Shown one piece after another: positions 1 to 8,310 of a DNA stretch of 64,000 bases. The stretch covers positions 1,054,001 through 1,118,000 of the forward strand of contig JAKCFM010000001.1 in the NCBI GenBank assembly GCA_025041195.1, read 5' to 3'. The notes beneath the pieces are model-generated. The model saw only the letters and a program-made list of their open reading frames with translations. It ran no database searches and was not told the DNA's origin. Source of the stretch: Halobacteriales archaeon YIM A00013. GTDB taxonomy: Archaea; Halobacteriota; Halobacteria; Halobacteriales; Haloarculaceae. Made by a program: the position numbers and the translations under genes. Every line of letters begins with the position of its first letter. Position 1 is the first letter of the stretch.

Positions 1-12
1 GTCGAATTCTAC

Positions 13-1314
13 TCACAGCAGTGCGGAGAAGACGAGATACGATCCAATCGTCGCGAGCGTCGGCGTAAGAATCCAGAGAAACACCACTCGCTGTGTTGCG
101 ACCCGGTCGAACATCACGGGCGGATCACGGAGGAGTTGGTCCTGTGATTCTTCGCCCACTCCCGGGACGGTGTGGGGATCAAGTGGTTTCGTTTCCACGT
201 CGGGTTCAGTCGCGAGTTCGCCGATCGTCGGTCCGCGTGCGCGCTCGGTTTCGGGGTCTGGCTCGGCAGTTTCTGCGAGCAGTGCATCCGTGGAGAGCTC
301 TCGTGCTCTGTCTGCAGATGATCTGACGGCAAGGGTTGGCTCCGTATCAATGACGGTTTTACTCGCACCAACGAGGGTCGTGTGTCGACTTGAACGGCCC
401 CAGCCGAGCCCAATGATTGCTGACGTGGTACTCACCGCGAGACTGGCTGGGACACCGAGATCGGAAAGCACCGTGATGATCGTCGCACCGACGACGGAGA
501 CGAGGAGTGCTGCAAGGATTGGGAGATCAGTAAGCCCATCGCCAACCGTATCGAGCGTTCGTCTCGCAATGGTGAACCCGCCGAGACCGATCGCCGCAAT
601 GGCAAGAATGATTCCCTGGCTGGCTGTCAGCGAGCCACTGCCGACGAGTGGCGCGATCGCGTTCGCAGCGTTTGATGCGCCGGCCGAAAACGCATTATAA
701 CAGGCTACAATCAGGACGAATACCGCTCCAACGATGTCTCGTGGTTGTGCCCGTTCGTTGAGTGATATGTGTGGGAGTAGCCCAGATCGCTCAACCCTCA
801 CCAGACCGGCTTCGAACCGTGTGAACGACACCCGCGCGTCGAGATGTGGATAGAGATACCGACCAAACAGAAATCCAATCCAGAACGCAGCGAGTGGCGC
901 TATGATCCACGCCGTGACGATACCGAACATCATCGACTCGTTGAGCGACCCCGTTGCGAGTCCAAGCCCGGCAATCGAACCAACAGCCGTCATCGATGTC
1001 GACGCCGGAACGCCATAGACGTTCGAGAGCAACAGCGTCGCACCGGTGAAAAACAACACCACAATGCTCGCAAGCAGCGTGAATTCTCGCTGTGGAACGA
1101 TTCCCTCACTCATCGTAGTGATGACGTTTCGACCAACGGTCCACCCACCAATTAGCGCAAACAGGGTGAACAACGAGGCAGCGGTCGTCTTGTTGACGAT
1201 TTTCCCCCCAACTGCCGGTCCAAACGCGACGCCAGTTGAGGAGCCGCCAATGTTGTATCCAACGAACGCTGCAACGAGTAACCCAATGAGGACGATTCCG
1301 CTCATCACGATCAT
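13..1314 (-). CDS. PiT-family inorganic phosphate permease
   Basis: Inner-membrane phosphate:cation symporter of the PiT/PHO4 family, about 433 residues. The two inverted halves each begin with the family signature: GYNIGGSSTGVAFGPAVG near the N-terminus, and YNAFSAGASNAANAIAPLVG in the second half. About ten hydrophobic segments are visible. A hydrophilic acidic loop of roughly 95 residues precedes the last membrane segment, which ends just before the stop. An ATG at 1314 (MIVMSGIV) or 1305 (MSGIVLIG) is preferred over an upstream ATG at 1386, because the extra residues are polar and not family-like. The next gene diverges, so this is probably a single-gene transcript. Confidence 0.9.
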   Translation of the reverse strand: MIVMSGIVLIGLLVAAFVGYNIGGSSTGVAFGPAVGGKIVNKTTAASLFTLFALIGGWTVGRNVITTMSEGIVPQREFTLLASIVVLFFTGATLLLSNVYGVPASTSMTAVGSIAGLGLATGSLNESMMFGIVTAWIIAPLAAFWIGFLFGRYLYPHLDARVSFTRFEAGLVRVERSGLLPHISLNERAQPRDIVGAVFVLIVACYNAFSAGASNAANAIAPLVGSGSLTASQGIILAIAAIGLGGFTIARRTLDTVGDGLTDLPILAALLVSVVGATIITVLSDLGVPASLAVSTTSAIIGLGWGRSSRHTTLVGASKTVIDTEPTLAVRSSADRARELSTDALLAETAEPDPETERARGPTIGELATEPDVETKPLDPHTVPGVGEESQDQLLRDPPVMFDRVATQRVVFLWILTPTLATIGSYLVFSALL

Positions 1315-1491
1315 ACGGATTTCGTTCACACAGTGGCTGCCTAATGATTGGCAACGATGAAACGAAGACAGATCCATACCTTTCAACGGCCGCGTAGTAA
1401 AGGCCGAACGACTTTTGTGTAATCTCTGTAATGTGAGTGGCGTGCACGCAATAACTGCGAGCGATTTGTCCGTCTGGTGGAGTGATCGTCG

Positions 1492-2280
1492 ATGACTGAT
1501 TCGTACGAAACGGTGCAGTTTGAACGAACTGACGACGGACTCGGGTGGATTGAGCTGGATCGACCTGATGCATTGAACACGATCACCACGGAACTGCTCG
1601 ACGAGCTAGCGGCCGTGATCGATCGGTGTGAGGAGAGCGAGTCGGTCCGGGCAATCTATCTCACGGGCGCCGGCGATCGAGCGTTTTCCGCGGGCGCAGA
1701 CGTCCAGTCGTCGGGCGTGATGGGCCATCGCGAGGGAGTCGAACACTCGCGACGCGGACAGACCGTCTTCGGTCGGCTCAAAGCGACGGATTTGCCGGTG
1801 GTTGCCGGTATCGACGGCTACTGTCTCGGTGGTGGAATGGAGCTGTCGATGTGTGCAGATCTCCGCATCGCGAGCGAGCGATCGGAGTTTGCCCTCCCCG
1901 AGCACTCGCTGGGGCTGTTGCCAGGGTGGGGTGGGACGCAGCGTCTCCAACAGCTGCTCGGTGAGAGCGTGGCCAAACAGCTTGTGTTTACGGCCGATCG
2001 ATTCAGTGCCGAGCGAATGTACGAGGTCGGCTATCTCACCGACGTGGTTGAAGCAGACTCGTTCGACGATGCAGCACGGTCGTTTGCGGCGGAGATCGCA
2101 GCAGGACCGCCGATCGCACAGCGCTACAGCAAGCGTGCGATGCGTGCGGCCACACCGTCACCAGAGGCAGGGCTCGAGCTTGAAGCGCAGGCGTTTGGGC
2201 ATCTGCTCGACACCGAAGATCTTGCAGCCGGTATTTCGGCGTTCGTAACCGACAGCGATCCCGAGTTCGAAGGAAAATGA
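1492..2280 (+). CDS. Enoyl-CoA hydratase/isomerase (crotonase), hydratase-competent
   Basis: Crotonase-fold protein of 262 residues, the usual family length. It is likely to hydrate a 2-enoyl-CoA in the cytoplasm. The first oxyanion-hole segment is SAGADV and the second is GYCLGGGMEL. Both acid/base glutamates of classical enoyl-CoA hydratase are present, one in GMELSM and one in ALPEHSLG, followed by the GGTQRL signature. It is the first gene of a four-gene chain: its TGA overlaps the next ATG as ATGA at 2277-2280. The substrate cannot be read from sequence; the neighbourhood argues for a branched, unsaturated or carboxylated acyl-CoA. Confidence 0.92.
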   Translation: MTDSYETVQFERTDDGLGWIELDRPDALNTITTELLDELAAVIDRCEESESVRAIYLTGAGDRAFSAGADVQSSGVMGHREGVEHSRRGQTVFGRLKATDLPVVAGIDGYCLGGGMELSMCADLRIASERSEFALPEHSLGLLPGWGGTQRLQQLLGESVAKQLVFTADRFSAERMYEVGYLTDVVEADSFDDAARSFAAEIAAGPPIAQRYSKRAMRAATPSPEAGLELEAQAFGHLLDTEDLAAGISAFVTDSDPEFEGK

Positions 2281-3080
2281 GTGCGCACGGCACCGATGGG
2301 CTCGCGGTGACAACTAGCCCTGACGAACTGGTCGTGCGAGCGACGATCGATCGACCAGAGCGGCGAAATGCACTGAACGACGCCGTCATTGACGAACTCT
2401 GTTCCGTCCTTGCGGCTGCCGACACCGGCCCAACCCGCGTGGTCGTTATTCGCGGTGCGAACGGAACGTTTTGCTCGGGCGGTGATCTGCAGGCGATGGC
2501 CGGCGCCGCTGGCGATGGGCCACAGGCCTACCGCGACGGATTCGCGGGGTTGGCAACGTTGCTTGAGCAGCTCCCACGGACGCGTGCGCTCTGTGTTGGG
2601 GCCGTTGAGGGCTACTGTCTGGCCGGCGGGCTCGGTCTGGCTGCTGCCTGTGACATCGTCATCGCCAGAGACGATGCGACGTTTGGATTGCCAGAGCGCA
2701 ACGTGGGACTGTTTCCGGCACAGGCGATCGTTCCGATCGCACGAACGGCACCAGAGAAGCGAATTCTCGACTACGCATTCACTGGCGACCAATTCGACGC
2801 GGCGACGGCACACGAACTGGGGCTGGTCTCACGAACGGTCGAAGCCGAGGAGTTCGACGCTGCACTGGACGACCTGGTCGATTCGCTCGCGCGCTCGTCA
2901 CCCGTGGCGATCGAAATGGGAAAAGAGGCGTACTACACCCAGCGAGGAATGGGATATCAGAAAGCACTGTCGCACATGCGCGACGTGATCGCACACATCG
3001 CCATGAGCGACGCGACCGAAGCGGGAATCGAGGCGTTCTTGCTGGATGAGACGCCGCCGTGGGGGACTCGCGACCAATGA
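2277..3080 (+). CDS. Second crotonase-family protein, lacking one hydratase glutamate
   Basis: Crotonase-fold protein of 267 residues, translationally coupled to the preceding crotonase by an ATGA overlap. The oxyanion-hole segment CSGGDL and the later GYCLAGGLGL segment are clear. The glutamate of the second active-site loop is kept in GLPERNVGL. At the position where hydratases have the first catalytic glutamate (GxEL), this protein has glycine (GLGLAAACD). It may therefore act as an isomerase, hydrolase or lyase rather than a plain hydratase (inference). The stop overlaps the start of the BKACE gene, again as ATGA. Confidence 0.88.
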   Translation: MSAHGTDGLAVTTSPDELVVRATIDRPERRNALNDAVIDELCSVLAAADTGPTRVVVIRGANGTFCSGGDLQAMAGAAGDGPQAYRDGFAGLATLLEQLPRTRALCVGAVEGYCLAGGLGLAAACDIVIARDDATFGLPERNVGLFPAQAIVPIARTAPEKRILDYAFTGDQFDAATAHELGLVSRTVEAEEFDAALDDLVDSLARSSPVAIEMGKEAYYTQRGMGYQKALSHMRDVIAHIAMSDATEAGIEAFLLDETPPWGTRDQ

Positions 3081-3964
3081 CGTTCGCAGAACAGGATTCG
3101 GTCAAGGGTAACGACCCGGATCGGGCGGTCATCTCCGTCGCGCTGACGGGGGCGCTGACAACACGAGAGCAGTGCGAGTCGATTCCATACACCCCGGAGG
3201 AGATTGCGGCCGACGCGGCCGCGGCACGCGATGCGGGCGCGGCGATCGCGCACATTCATGCTCGCACCGACGACGGTGCGCCGACGTACGACCCCGACGT
3301 GTATCAGGCAATCCGGGATGAGGTGCGAGCGCGGACGGATATCGTGTTGAACTTTTCTACCGGCGCGCTCCATGCGCCACCCGAACAACGGATTGCGTAT
3401 CTTGAAGCCGTCAAACCGGAGATTGCCGCGTTGAACATGGGTTCGATGAACTACGCGAAATACTCCACAGAGCGCGAGGATTTCGTCTTCGACATGGTGT
3501 TCGAGAACTCCTTCGGAGAGATCGAGCAGTTGCTCACGGCAATGGCCGAGGCGAACATTCGCCCAGAGCTCGAATGTTTCGATGCAGGACACATCAGCAA
3601 CACGACGCCATTTCTCGACCGTGGACAGCTCAGCTCGCCGCTGCAGTTCAGCCTGATTATGGGTGTGCTCGGTGGGATTCCGGCGACGGTCGAATCGCTC
3701 ATCGACCAGGTCCGGCGACTCCCACCAACCGCACGCTGGCAGGTGATCGCCATCAGCCAGGATCAGTGGCCGCTCATCGCAGCGGCCCTCGGAATGGGTG
3801 GGAACGTCCGCGTCGGGCTGGAAGACAACTTCTACCTCCCCGATGGATCGATGGGAACCAACGCCACGCTGGTAGAAAAAGCGGCGGCGATGACGCGGTC
3901 GGTTGGGCGAGAGCCGGCAACGCCAGAGCAGGCCCGCACGATTCTCGGGCTGGAGGACGAATGA
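3077..3964 (+). CDS. Beta-keto acid cleavage enzyme (BKACE, DUF849)
   Basis: BKACE enzymes condense a beta-keto acid with acetyl-CoA and release acetoacetate plus a new acyl-CoA (family knowledge; the founder is 3-keto-5-aminohexanoate cleavage enzyme). Visible features are the HIHAR zinc-binding His-x-His pair, the NFSTG substrate/CoA loop, and the C-terminal VRVGLEDN segment carrying the conserved Arg, Glu and Asp. The ATG at 3077 (MTFAEQ) overlaps the previous stop as ATGA, so it is preferred to the upstream ATG at 3059. That gives about 295 residues, normal for the family. The next gene starts in its stop codon at 3961. The substrate is unknown, but the linked crotonases suggest a beta-oxidation-like intermediate. 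Confidence 0.9.
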   Translation: MTFAEQDSVKGNDPDRAVISVALTGALTTREQCESIPYTPEEIAADAAAARDAGAAIAHIHARTDDGAPTYDPDVYQAIRDEVRARTDIVLNFSTGALHAPPEQRIAYLEAVKPEIAALNMGSMNYAKYSTEREDFVFDMVFENSFGEIEQLLTAMAEANIRPELECFDAGHISNTTPFLDRGQLSSPLQFSLIMGVLGGIPATVESLIDQVRRLPPTARWQVIAISQDQWPLIAAALGMGGNVRVGLEDNFYLPDGSMGTNATLVEKAAAMTRSVGREPATPEQARTILGLEDE

Positions 3965-4755
3965 GTCCGCCAGCAGTCGATTCTGTGTTCGACGACACGC
4001 TGTTCGATGGCTCGACGGTGCTCGTCACGGGCGGCGGCACCGGAATCGGGCGGGAAATCGCGCTCGGATTTGCGAATCTTGGCGGAGATGTTGCGATTGC
4101 GAGCCGATCGATGGACCATCTCGAACCGGTGGCCGACGCGATCGAAGCCCGTGGCCAACGGGCCTGTGCCACGACGGTTGATATTCGCGACCCAGACGCG
4201 GTCGAGTCAATGGTCGAGACGATTGAGCAGGAGCTTGGATCGATAGACGTGCTCATCAACAACGCTGGGGCGAACTTCCTGACGCCGACGGAATCGCTCT
4301 CGCCGAACGGCTGGCGTGCCGTAGTGGGAACTATTCTCGACGGAACGGCCTACTGCACCATGGCCGTTGGCGAACGAATGATCGAACAGGATGGCGGTGT
4401 GATCATTTCGATCGGTGCGACGAACAGCGAACACGGAGCACCGTTTCACGCCCATTCCGGTGCGGGAAAAGCCGGCGTGCATAATCTGATGCAGACGGTT
4501 GCCAGCGAGTGGGCCAAACACGGAATTCGAGCGAACACTATTGCGCCCGGGATCGTCGAGACCGACGGCATCACCGATGCTGCTGGGGGTGCGCTCCCCG
4601 AATCGCTCACGGGATCGATTCCGGCGGACAGATTCGGGACGCCGGCCGATTGCGTTCCGACGGTGCTCTTTATGGCCAGCCCAGCGGCAGCCTACGTGAC
4701 GGGAAGCTACCTCACTGTGGATGGCGGCCTGTTGCTGGCTGACCCGATGGCCTGA
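3961..4755 (+). CDS. SDR-family oxidoreductase, 2,4-dienoyl-CoA-reductase-like
   Basis: Classical-size short-chain dehydrogenase/reductase of 264 residues. The N-terminal cofactor motif is TGGGTGIG and the NNAG motif follows. The usual YxxxK catalytic pair is replaced by SxxxK (HSGAGKAGV), and the following segment ASEWAKHGIRANTIAPG resembles 2,4-dienoyl-CoA reductases, which also lack tyrosine at that position. The likely role is NAD(P)H-dependent reduction of an unsaturated acyl-CoA (inference). The start ATG at 3961 overlaps the BKACE stop. An open frame extends upstream but does not look like SDR sequence. The stop abuts the convergent carboxyltransferase gene with no spacer. Confidence 0.88.
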   Translation: MSPPAVDSVFDDTLFDGSTVLVTGGGTGIGREIALGFANLGGDVAIASRSMDHLEPVADAIEARGQRACATTVDIRDPDAVESMVETIEQELGSIDVLINNAGANFLTPTESLSPNGWRAVVGTILDGTAYCTMAVGERMIEQDGGVIISIGATNSEHGAPFHAHSGAGKAGVHNLMQTVASEWAKHGIRANTIAPGIVETDGITDAAGGALPESLTGSIPADRFGTPADCVPTVLFMASPAAAYVTGSYLTVDGGLLLADPMA

Positions 4756-6456
4756 TCAGAACAACACCGTCCCGTGGTGTTGTGGCCGCTCATCCCGACG
4801 TTTCGTGCGTGCGGTCTCAAGGCGTGCACACAGCTGTGCTCGCAGCTCGCTGGCTGGTAACAGTGCATCAACCTGCAGCGAGGCTGCCTGTTCTGTGATG
4901 TCGATATGCGTGCGATACTCCGATTTTGCAGAGTCGATGAACTGCGCTCGCGATTCCTCATCCATCGCTTCGAGCTGGTCGCCAAACAGCGCGTGAATTG
5001 CTGCGTCGGGGCCCATCACAGCAATCTCTGCGGACGGCAACGCGAGCGTACAGTCGGGGTCGAACGACGGGCCACACATCCCGTAAATTCCGGCCCCGTA
5101 CGCTTTGCGCAGTATCACACAGAATTTGGGCACCTGCGCGTTCGAAGTTGCGTAAATGAACTTTCGACCCTTTCTGAGCACGCCTTCGCGCTCAACCGCC
5201 GAGCCGATCATGAACCCCGGCGTGTCACAGAGATAGATGAGCGGAATGTTGTACGCATCGCACGTCCAGACGAATCCCGCCGCCTTGTCGGCCGAGTCGG
5301 GGAAGATCGCTCCACTCACCGTTGCGGGCTGGTTGGCGACGACGCCGACCGGCGTGCCATCGATTCGGCCAAGCCCGGTGACGATCTCTGGGGCGAACGA
5401 CGGTTTCAGCTCAAGGAACGAATCCCGGTCGAGCAACCGATCGATCGTCTCGTGAACGTCGTACGCTTCGTTTGGTTGCTCGGGGATGGTCGCGTCCAGC
5501 GCCTTGGGATTTTTTGCTGGGGCAGTCGGGCTACTCGTCGGTGGAGACTCCCGGAAATGCTGTGGCAGATACGACAACAGCTTCCGTACGGTTGCTGCAG
5601 CCCGTTCCTCATCCGGGACGACAAGATCCGCACTCCCGCTCTCGGTGGCGTGAACGGATGGCCCACCGAGCGCATCCATCGAAGCGGATTCACCGGTCAT
5701 CGCCTCGACGATCCGTGGGGAGGCAATCGCCATCCCTGAGATATCCTCGACCATAATCAGAAAATCACAGAACACTGGCGTGTACGCAGAGCCCGCGATA
5801 TCTGGTCCATACAACACCCCAATCTGGGGAACGCGACCCGACAGCCGACACTGATTGTAGAACGTCTTCCCGCCGTGATATCGATCCATGTGGGTGTCGC
5901 CTGGCTCACGCTCAGAGGCGTCAAGCCGAGCGCCAGTCGAATCGATCAGCCGAATCATTGGAATTTCGAGCTCCAGGGCTCGCTCTTGGATCCTGACGAC
6001 TTTCTCGATGCCACGCTTGCCGAGCGAACCGGCCTTGACCGTGTAGTCGTTTGCCGTGAACGCAACCCGCCGACCATCGATCGTTCCGATTCCCGTGAGC
6101 AGCCCATCGGCTGGCAACTCATCGTCCGTGTAGCGAGCGAATCTGCCGTTTTCGTACTCGATCGTGTCGAACACCATCTCTAAGCGGTCACGGACGAACT
6201 CCTTATCGAGCGAGTCAATCTTCTCGTGACCGCGATCCGGGCCACCGCTTTCGATCGATTCGATTGCTTCCTGGACGGCTTTTTCACGGTCAGAAACGAC
6301 CGTCCCTGCATCCTCCCAGGAGTCCTCACCCGCAGCTGCAATCGATTCACCCGACTCGGTTACAACCGAAACGGACCGGCCGAGATGTTCGGCCGCCACT
6401 GTGGCGATCGCCTGAGCGATCTCTGCCTCGGCGTCGTCACCGATTGCTATCTCCAT
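4756..6456 (-). CDS. Acyl-CoA carboxylase carboxyltransferase (beta) subunit with extra N-terminal domain
   Basis: Biotin-dependent carboxyltransferase of 566 residues with the two crotonase-like carboxyl_trans halves, N-half about 90-300 and C-half about 330-545. Landmarks are the acyl-CoA loop LIDSTGARL, YGPDIAGSAY, the C-half GFVWTCDAYNIPLIYLCDTPGF and RKAYGAGIYGM. It ends in HHGTVLF, like methylcrotonyl-/geranyl-CoA carboxylase beta chains. The first ~55 residues (AEIAQAIATVAAEHL followed by a DSWED segment) are not part of a normal beta subunit. They resemble the small acc-operon/epsilon-type subunit of archaeal carboxylases, suggesting a fusion (inference). No biotin carboxylase or BCCP gene is in this window, so partner subunits must be elsewhere. 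Confidence 0.88.
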   Translation of the reverse strand: MEIAIGDDAEAEIAQAIATVAAEHLGRSVSVVTESGESIAAAGEDSWEDAGTVVSDREKAVQEAIESIESGGPDRGHEKIDSLDKEFVRDRLEMVFDTIEYENGRFARYTDDELPADGLLTGIGTIDGRRVAFTANDYTVKAGSLGKRGIEKVVRIQERALELEIPMIRLIDSTGARLDASEREPGDTHMDRYHGGKTFYNQCRLSGRVPQIGVLYGPDIAGSAYTPVFCDFLIMVEDISGMAIASPRIVEAMTGESASMDALGGPSVHATESGSADLVVPDEERAAATVRKLLSYLPQHFRESPPTSSPTAPAKNPKALDATIPEQPNEAYDVHETIDRLLDRDSFLELKPSFAPEIVTGLGRIDGTPVGVVANQPATVSGAIFPDSADKAAGFVWTCDAYNIPLIYLCDTPGFMIGSAVEREGVLRKGRKFIYATSNAQVPKFCVILRKAYGAGIYGMCGPSFDPDCTLALPSAEIAVMGPDAAIHALFGDQLEAMDEESRAQFIDSAKSEYRTHIDITEQAASLQVDALLPASELRAQLCARLETARTKRRDERPQHHGTVLF

Positions 6457-6609
6457 GACAGCTTGTGCCCGTGGTGGTTTGTTAACTTATTCTTCCCGCA
6501 CTAAATTTCCCCATTTGAGTAAACGGATTTGATGTTTATTCCGGTATTGGTTACACAACTTATTAACATACAAACTATTATTATCAGCGGATTATAATTA
6601 TTGTCTGGT

Positions 6610-8253
6610 ATGGAATACTACGAGGGCGAGCCCCTGTCACATATGGGTGATCTTCCCAAAATGGCTGCTGATCGCTACGGGTCGAAAACCGCGTTCGTGG
6701 GGATGGCTGAAACCCAGTCGTATTCGGAGTTCGCGGCCACGGCAGCGCGCATGGCGGCGGTGCTTGCAAACAGCACCATCAGTGTTGGTGACCGCGTTGG
6801 CCTATACATTCCGAACACGTTGCAGTTTCCCAGCGCATACTTTGGCGTGATAGAGGCGGGAGCGATTCCCGTTCCGCTGAACCTTCGGATGGACACCGAG
6901 ACGCTCGCATACATTGTCGATGATGCATCGATCGACTGTCTGATCGGGTCGCCGTTGCTCGCCGATGGTATTACCGACCTTGCCGAATCAACGGCCGTAT
7001 CGAGAACACTCGTCCCGGGCATGACCGATCCGGACCGTGGAATCGAAAACTGCTCACATCTACTCGCTGACGCACCGGCGACGTTCGATCGTCCAGACCG
7101 TGCATTCGACGATGTGGCCTGTCAGCCCTACACGAGTGGAACGACAGGACAGCCAAAGGGTGTGCTACTCACACACGAAAACTTGCTGACGGCGCTCGAA
7201 GCCTACGATGCCGGTGGCATTCCGATTGATCCGGATGAAACCGGACTGCTCGTGCTCCCGTTGTTTCACATTTATGCCTTGAACGCGCTACTGGGTACGT
7301 ATCTGTACAACGGTGCTTCGAGCGTGTTACTCGCTGAACCGGATCCGAGCGCAATTCTGGGGGCGATCGATCGACATGCGATCACACAGATTGCGGGGGT
7401 TCCCGCGCTGTACACCATGACCCACCGAACGTACTGCGAACGCCCATCGGAGTACGATCTCAGCTCGCTCAAGCTGGCACTCTGTGCGGCGGCACCCCTT
7501 GCCGCATCGACGAAAAACGCCATCGAAACCCAGTGGGACGTACGGTTGACCGAGGGATGGGGAATGACCGAGACCGCACCGGCTGGTGCGACAGAACCAG
7601 CACGGGGGGTTCGGAAGGCTGCAGGATGTGTCGGACCGCCGGTCGAGGGGCTGGAGATTTCACTCGTGGATCCTGAGACGCGAACAACCCGCCTTGACGC
7701 CGCCACAATCGAACCACCAGTCGACCTCTCAGACAGTGACACCCCGGTAACCGGTGAGATTGCGGTGCGTGGCCCGCAGGTGTTCGCAGGCTATCACAAT
7801 CGACCCGAGAAAACAGCAGCCGTGTTCGACGATGCGGGATGGTTTTACACCGGGGATCTCGCCCGTGTGGATGCGGACGGCTATCTGTGGATCGTCGATC
7901 GCAAAGACGATATGCTCATCGTGGGTGGAGAAAACGTCTATCCCTCGACGGTTGAAGACGCACTCTACGACCATCCTGGCGTCGCTGAAGCCGCTGTCGT
8001 CGGTGCTGCCCACGACGTGAAAGGGACGGCGCCGGTAGCCTACGTCGTCCCTGAACGAGCAGGTACGCTTGATGCGCTCGATCTGCGTCGATTCGCCATC
8101 GAACGCGTCCCAAGCTACGCCCATCCACGGCGGATATTCTTCGTCGAGGAACTGCCCCGCAGCGCGACGCAGAAAGTCCAACGATTCGAACTCGAAGCCG
8201 ATCTCGAATCGCGACTTGATGGGCCACTCCAGTCGAGTAACAGGGAGTTGTAG
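6610..8253 (+). CDS. Acyl-CoA ligase (AMP-dependent synthetase)
   Basis: ANL-superfamily adenylating enzyme of 547 residues that would activate a carboxylic acid to its CoA thioester. Motifs in order: the P-loop YTSGTTGQPKGVLLTH, the aromatic/ATP motif GWGMTE, then YTGDLARVDADGYLWIVDRKDD and GENVYPSTVEDAL leading into the small C-terminal domain. The adenylation lysine lies in RSATQKVQRFE near the C-terminus. The ATG at 6610 is chosen over a TTG at 6601. The intergenic region to the divergent carboxyltransferase is AT-rich. With the acyl-CoA dehydrogenase just downstream it forms the entry step of the local acyl-CoA pathway. Confidence 0.92.
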   Translation: MEYYEGEPLSHMGDLPKMAADRYGSKTAFVGMAETQSYSEFAATAARMAAVLANSTISVGDRVGLYIPNTLQFPSAYFGVIEAGAIPVPLNLRMDTETLAYIVDDASIDCLIGSPLLADGITDLAESTAVSRTLVPGMTDPDRGIENCSHLLADAPATFDRPDRAFDDVACQPYTSGTTGQPKGVLLTHENLLTALEAYDAGGIPIDPDETGLLVLPLFHIYALNALLGTYLYNGASSVLLAEPDPSAILGAIDRHAITQIAGVPALYTMTHRTYCERPSEYDLSSLKLALCAAAPLAASTKNAIETQWDVRLTEGWGMTETAPAGATEPARGVRKAAGCVGPPVEGLEISLVDPETRTTRLDAATIEPPVDLSDSDTPVTGEIAVRGPQVFAGYHNRPEKTAAVFDDAGWFYTGDLARVDADGYLWIVDRKDDMLIVGGENVYPSTVEDALYDHPGVAEAAVVGAAHDVKGTAPVAYVVPERAGTLDALDLRRFAIERVPSYAHPRRIFFVEELPRSATQKVQRFELEADLESRLDGPLQSSNREL

Positions 8254-8310
8254 TGTCTGGCCTGTGATGCCTTGCATTACTGTTAATATAGTTCGTCAGA
8301 CACAGGTGGT

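Noticed and set aside
844-1360. Plus-strand frames of about 100 residues opposite the phosphate permease
   Set aside because: They are antisense shadows of a well-defined PiT gene and have arginine-rich, non-haloarchaeal composition.
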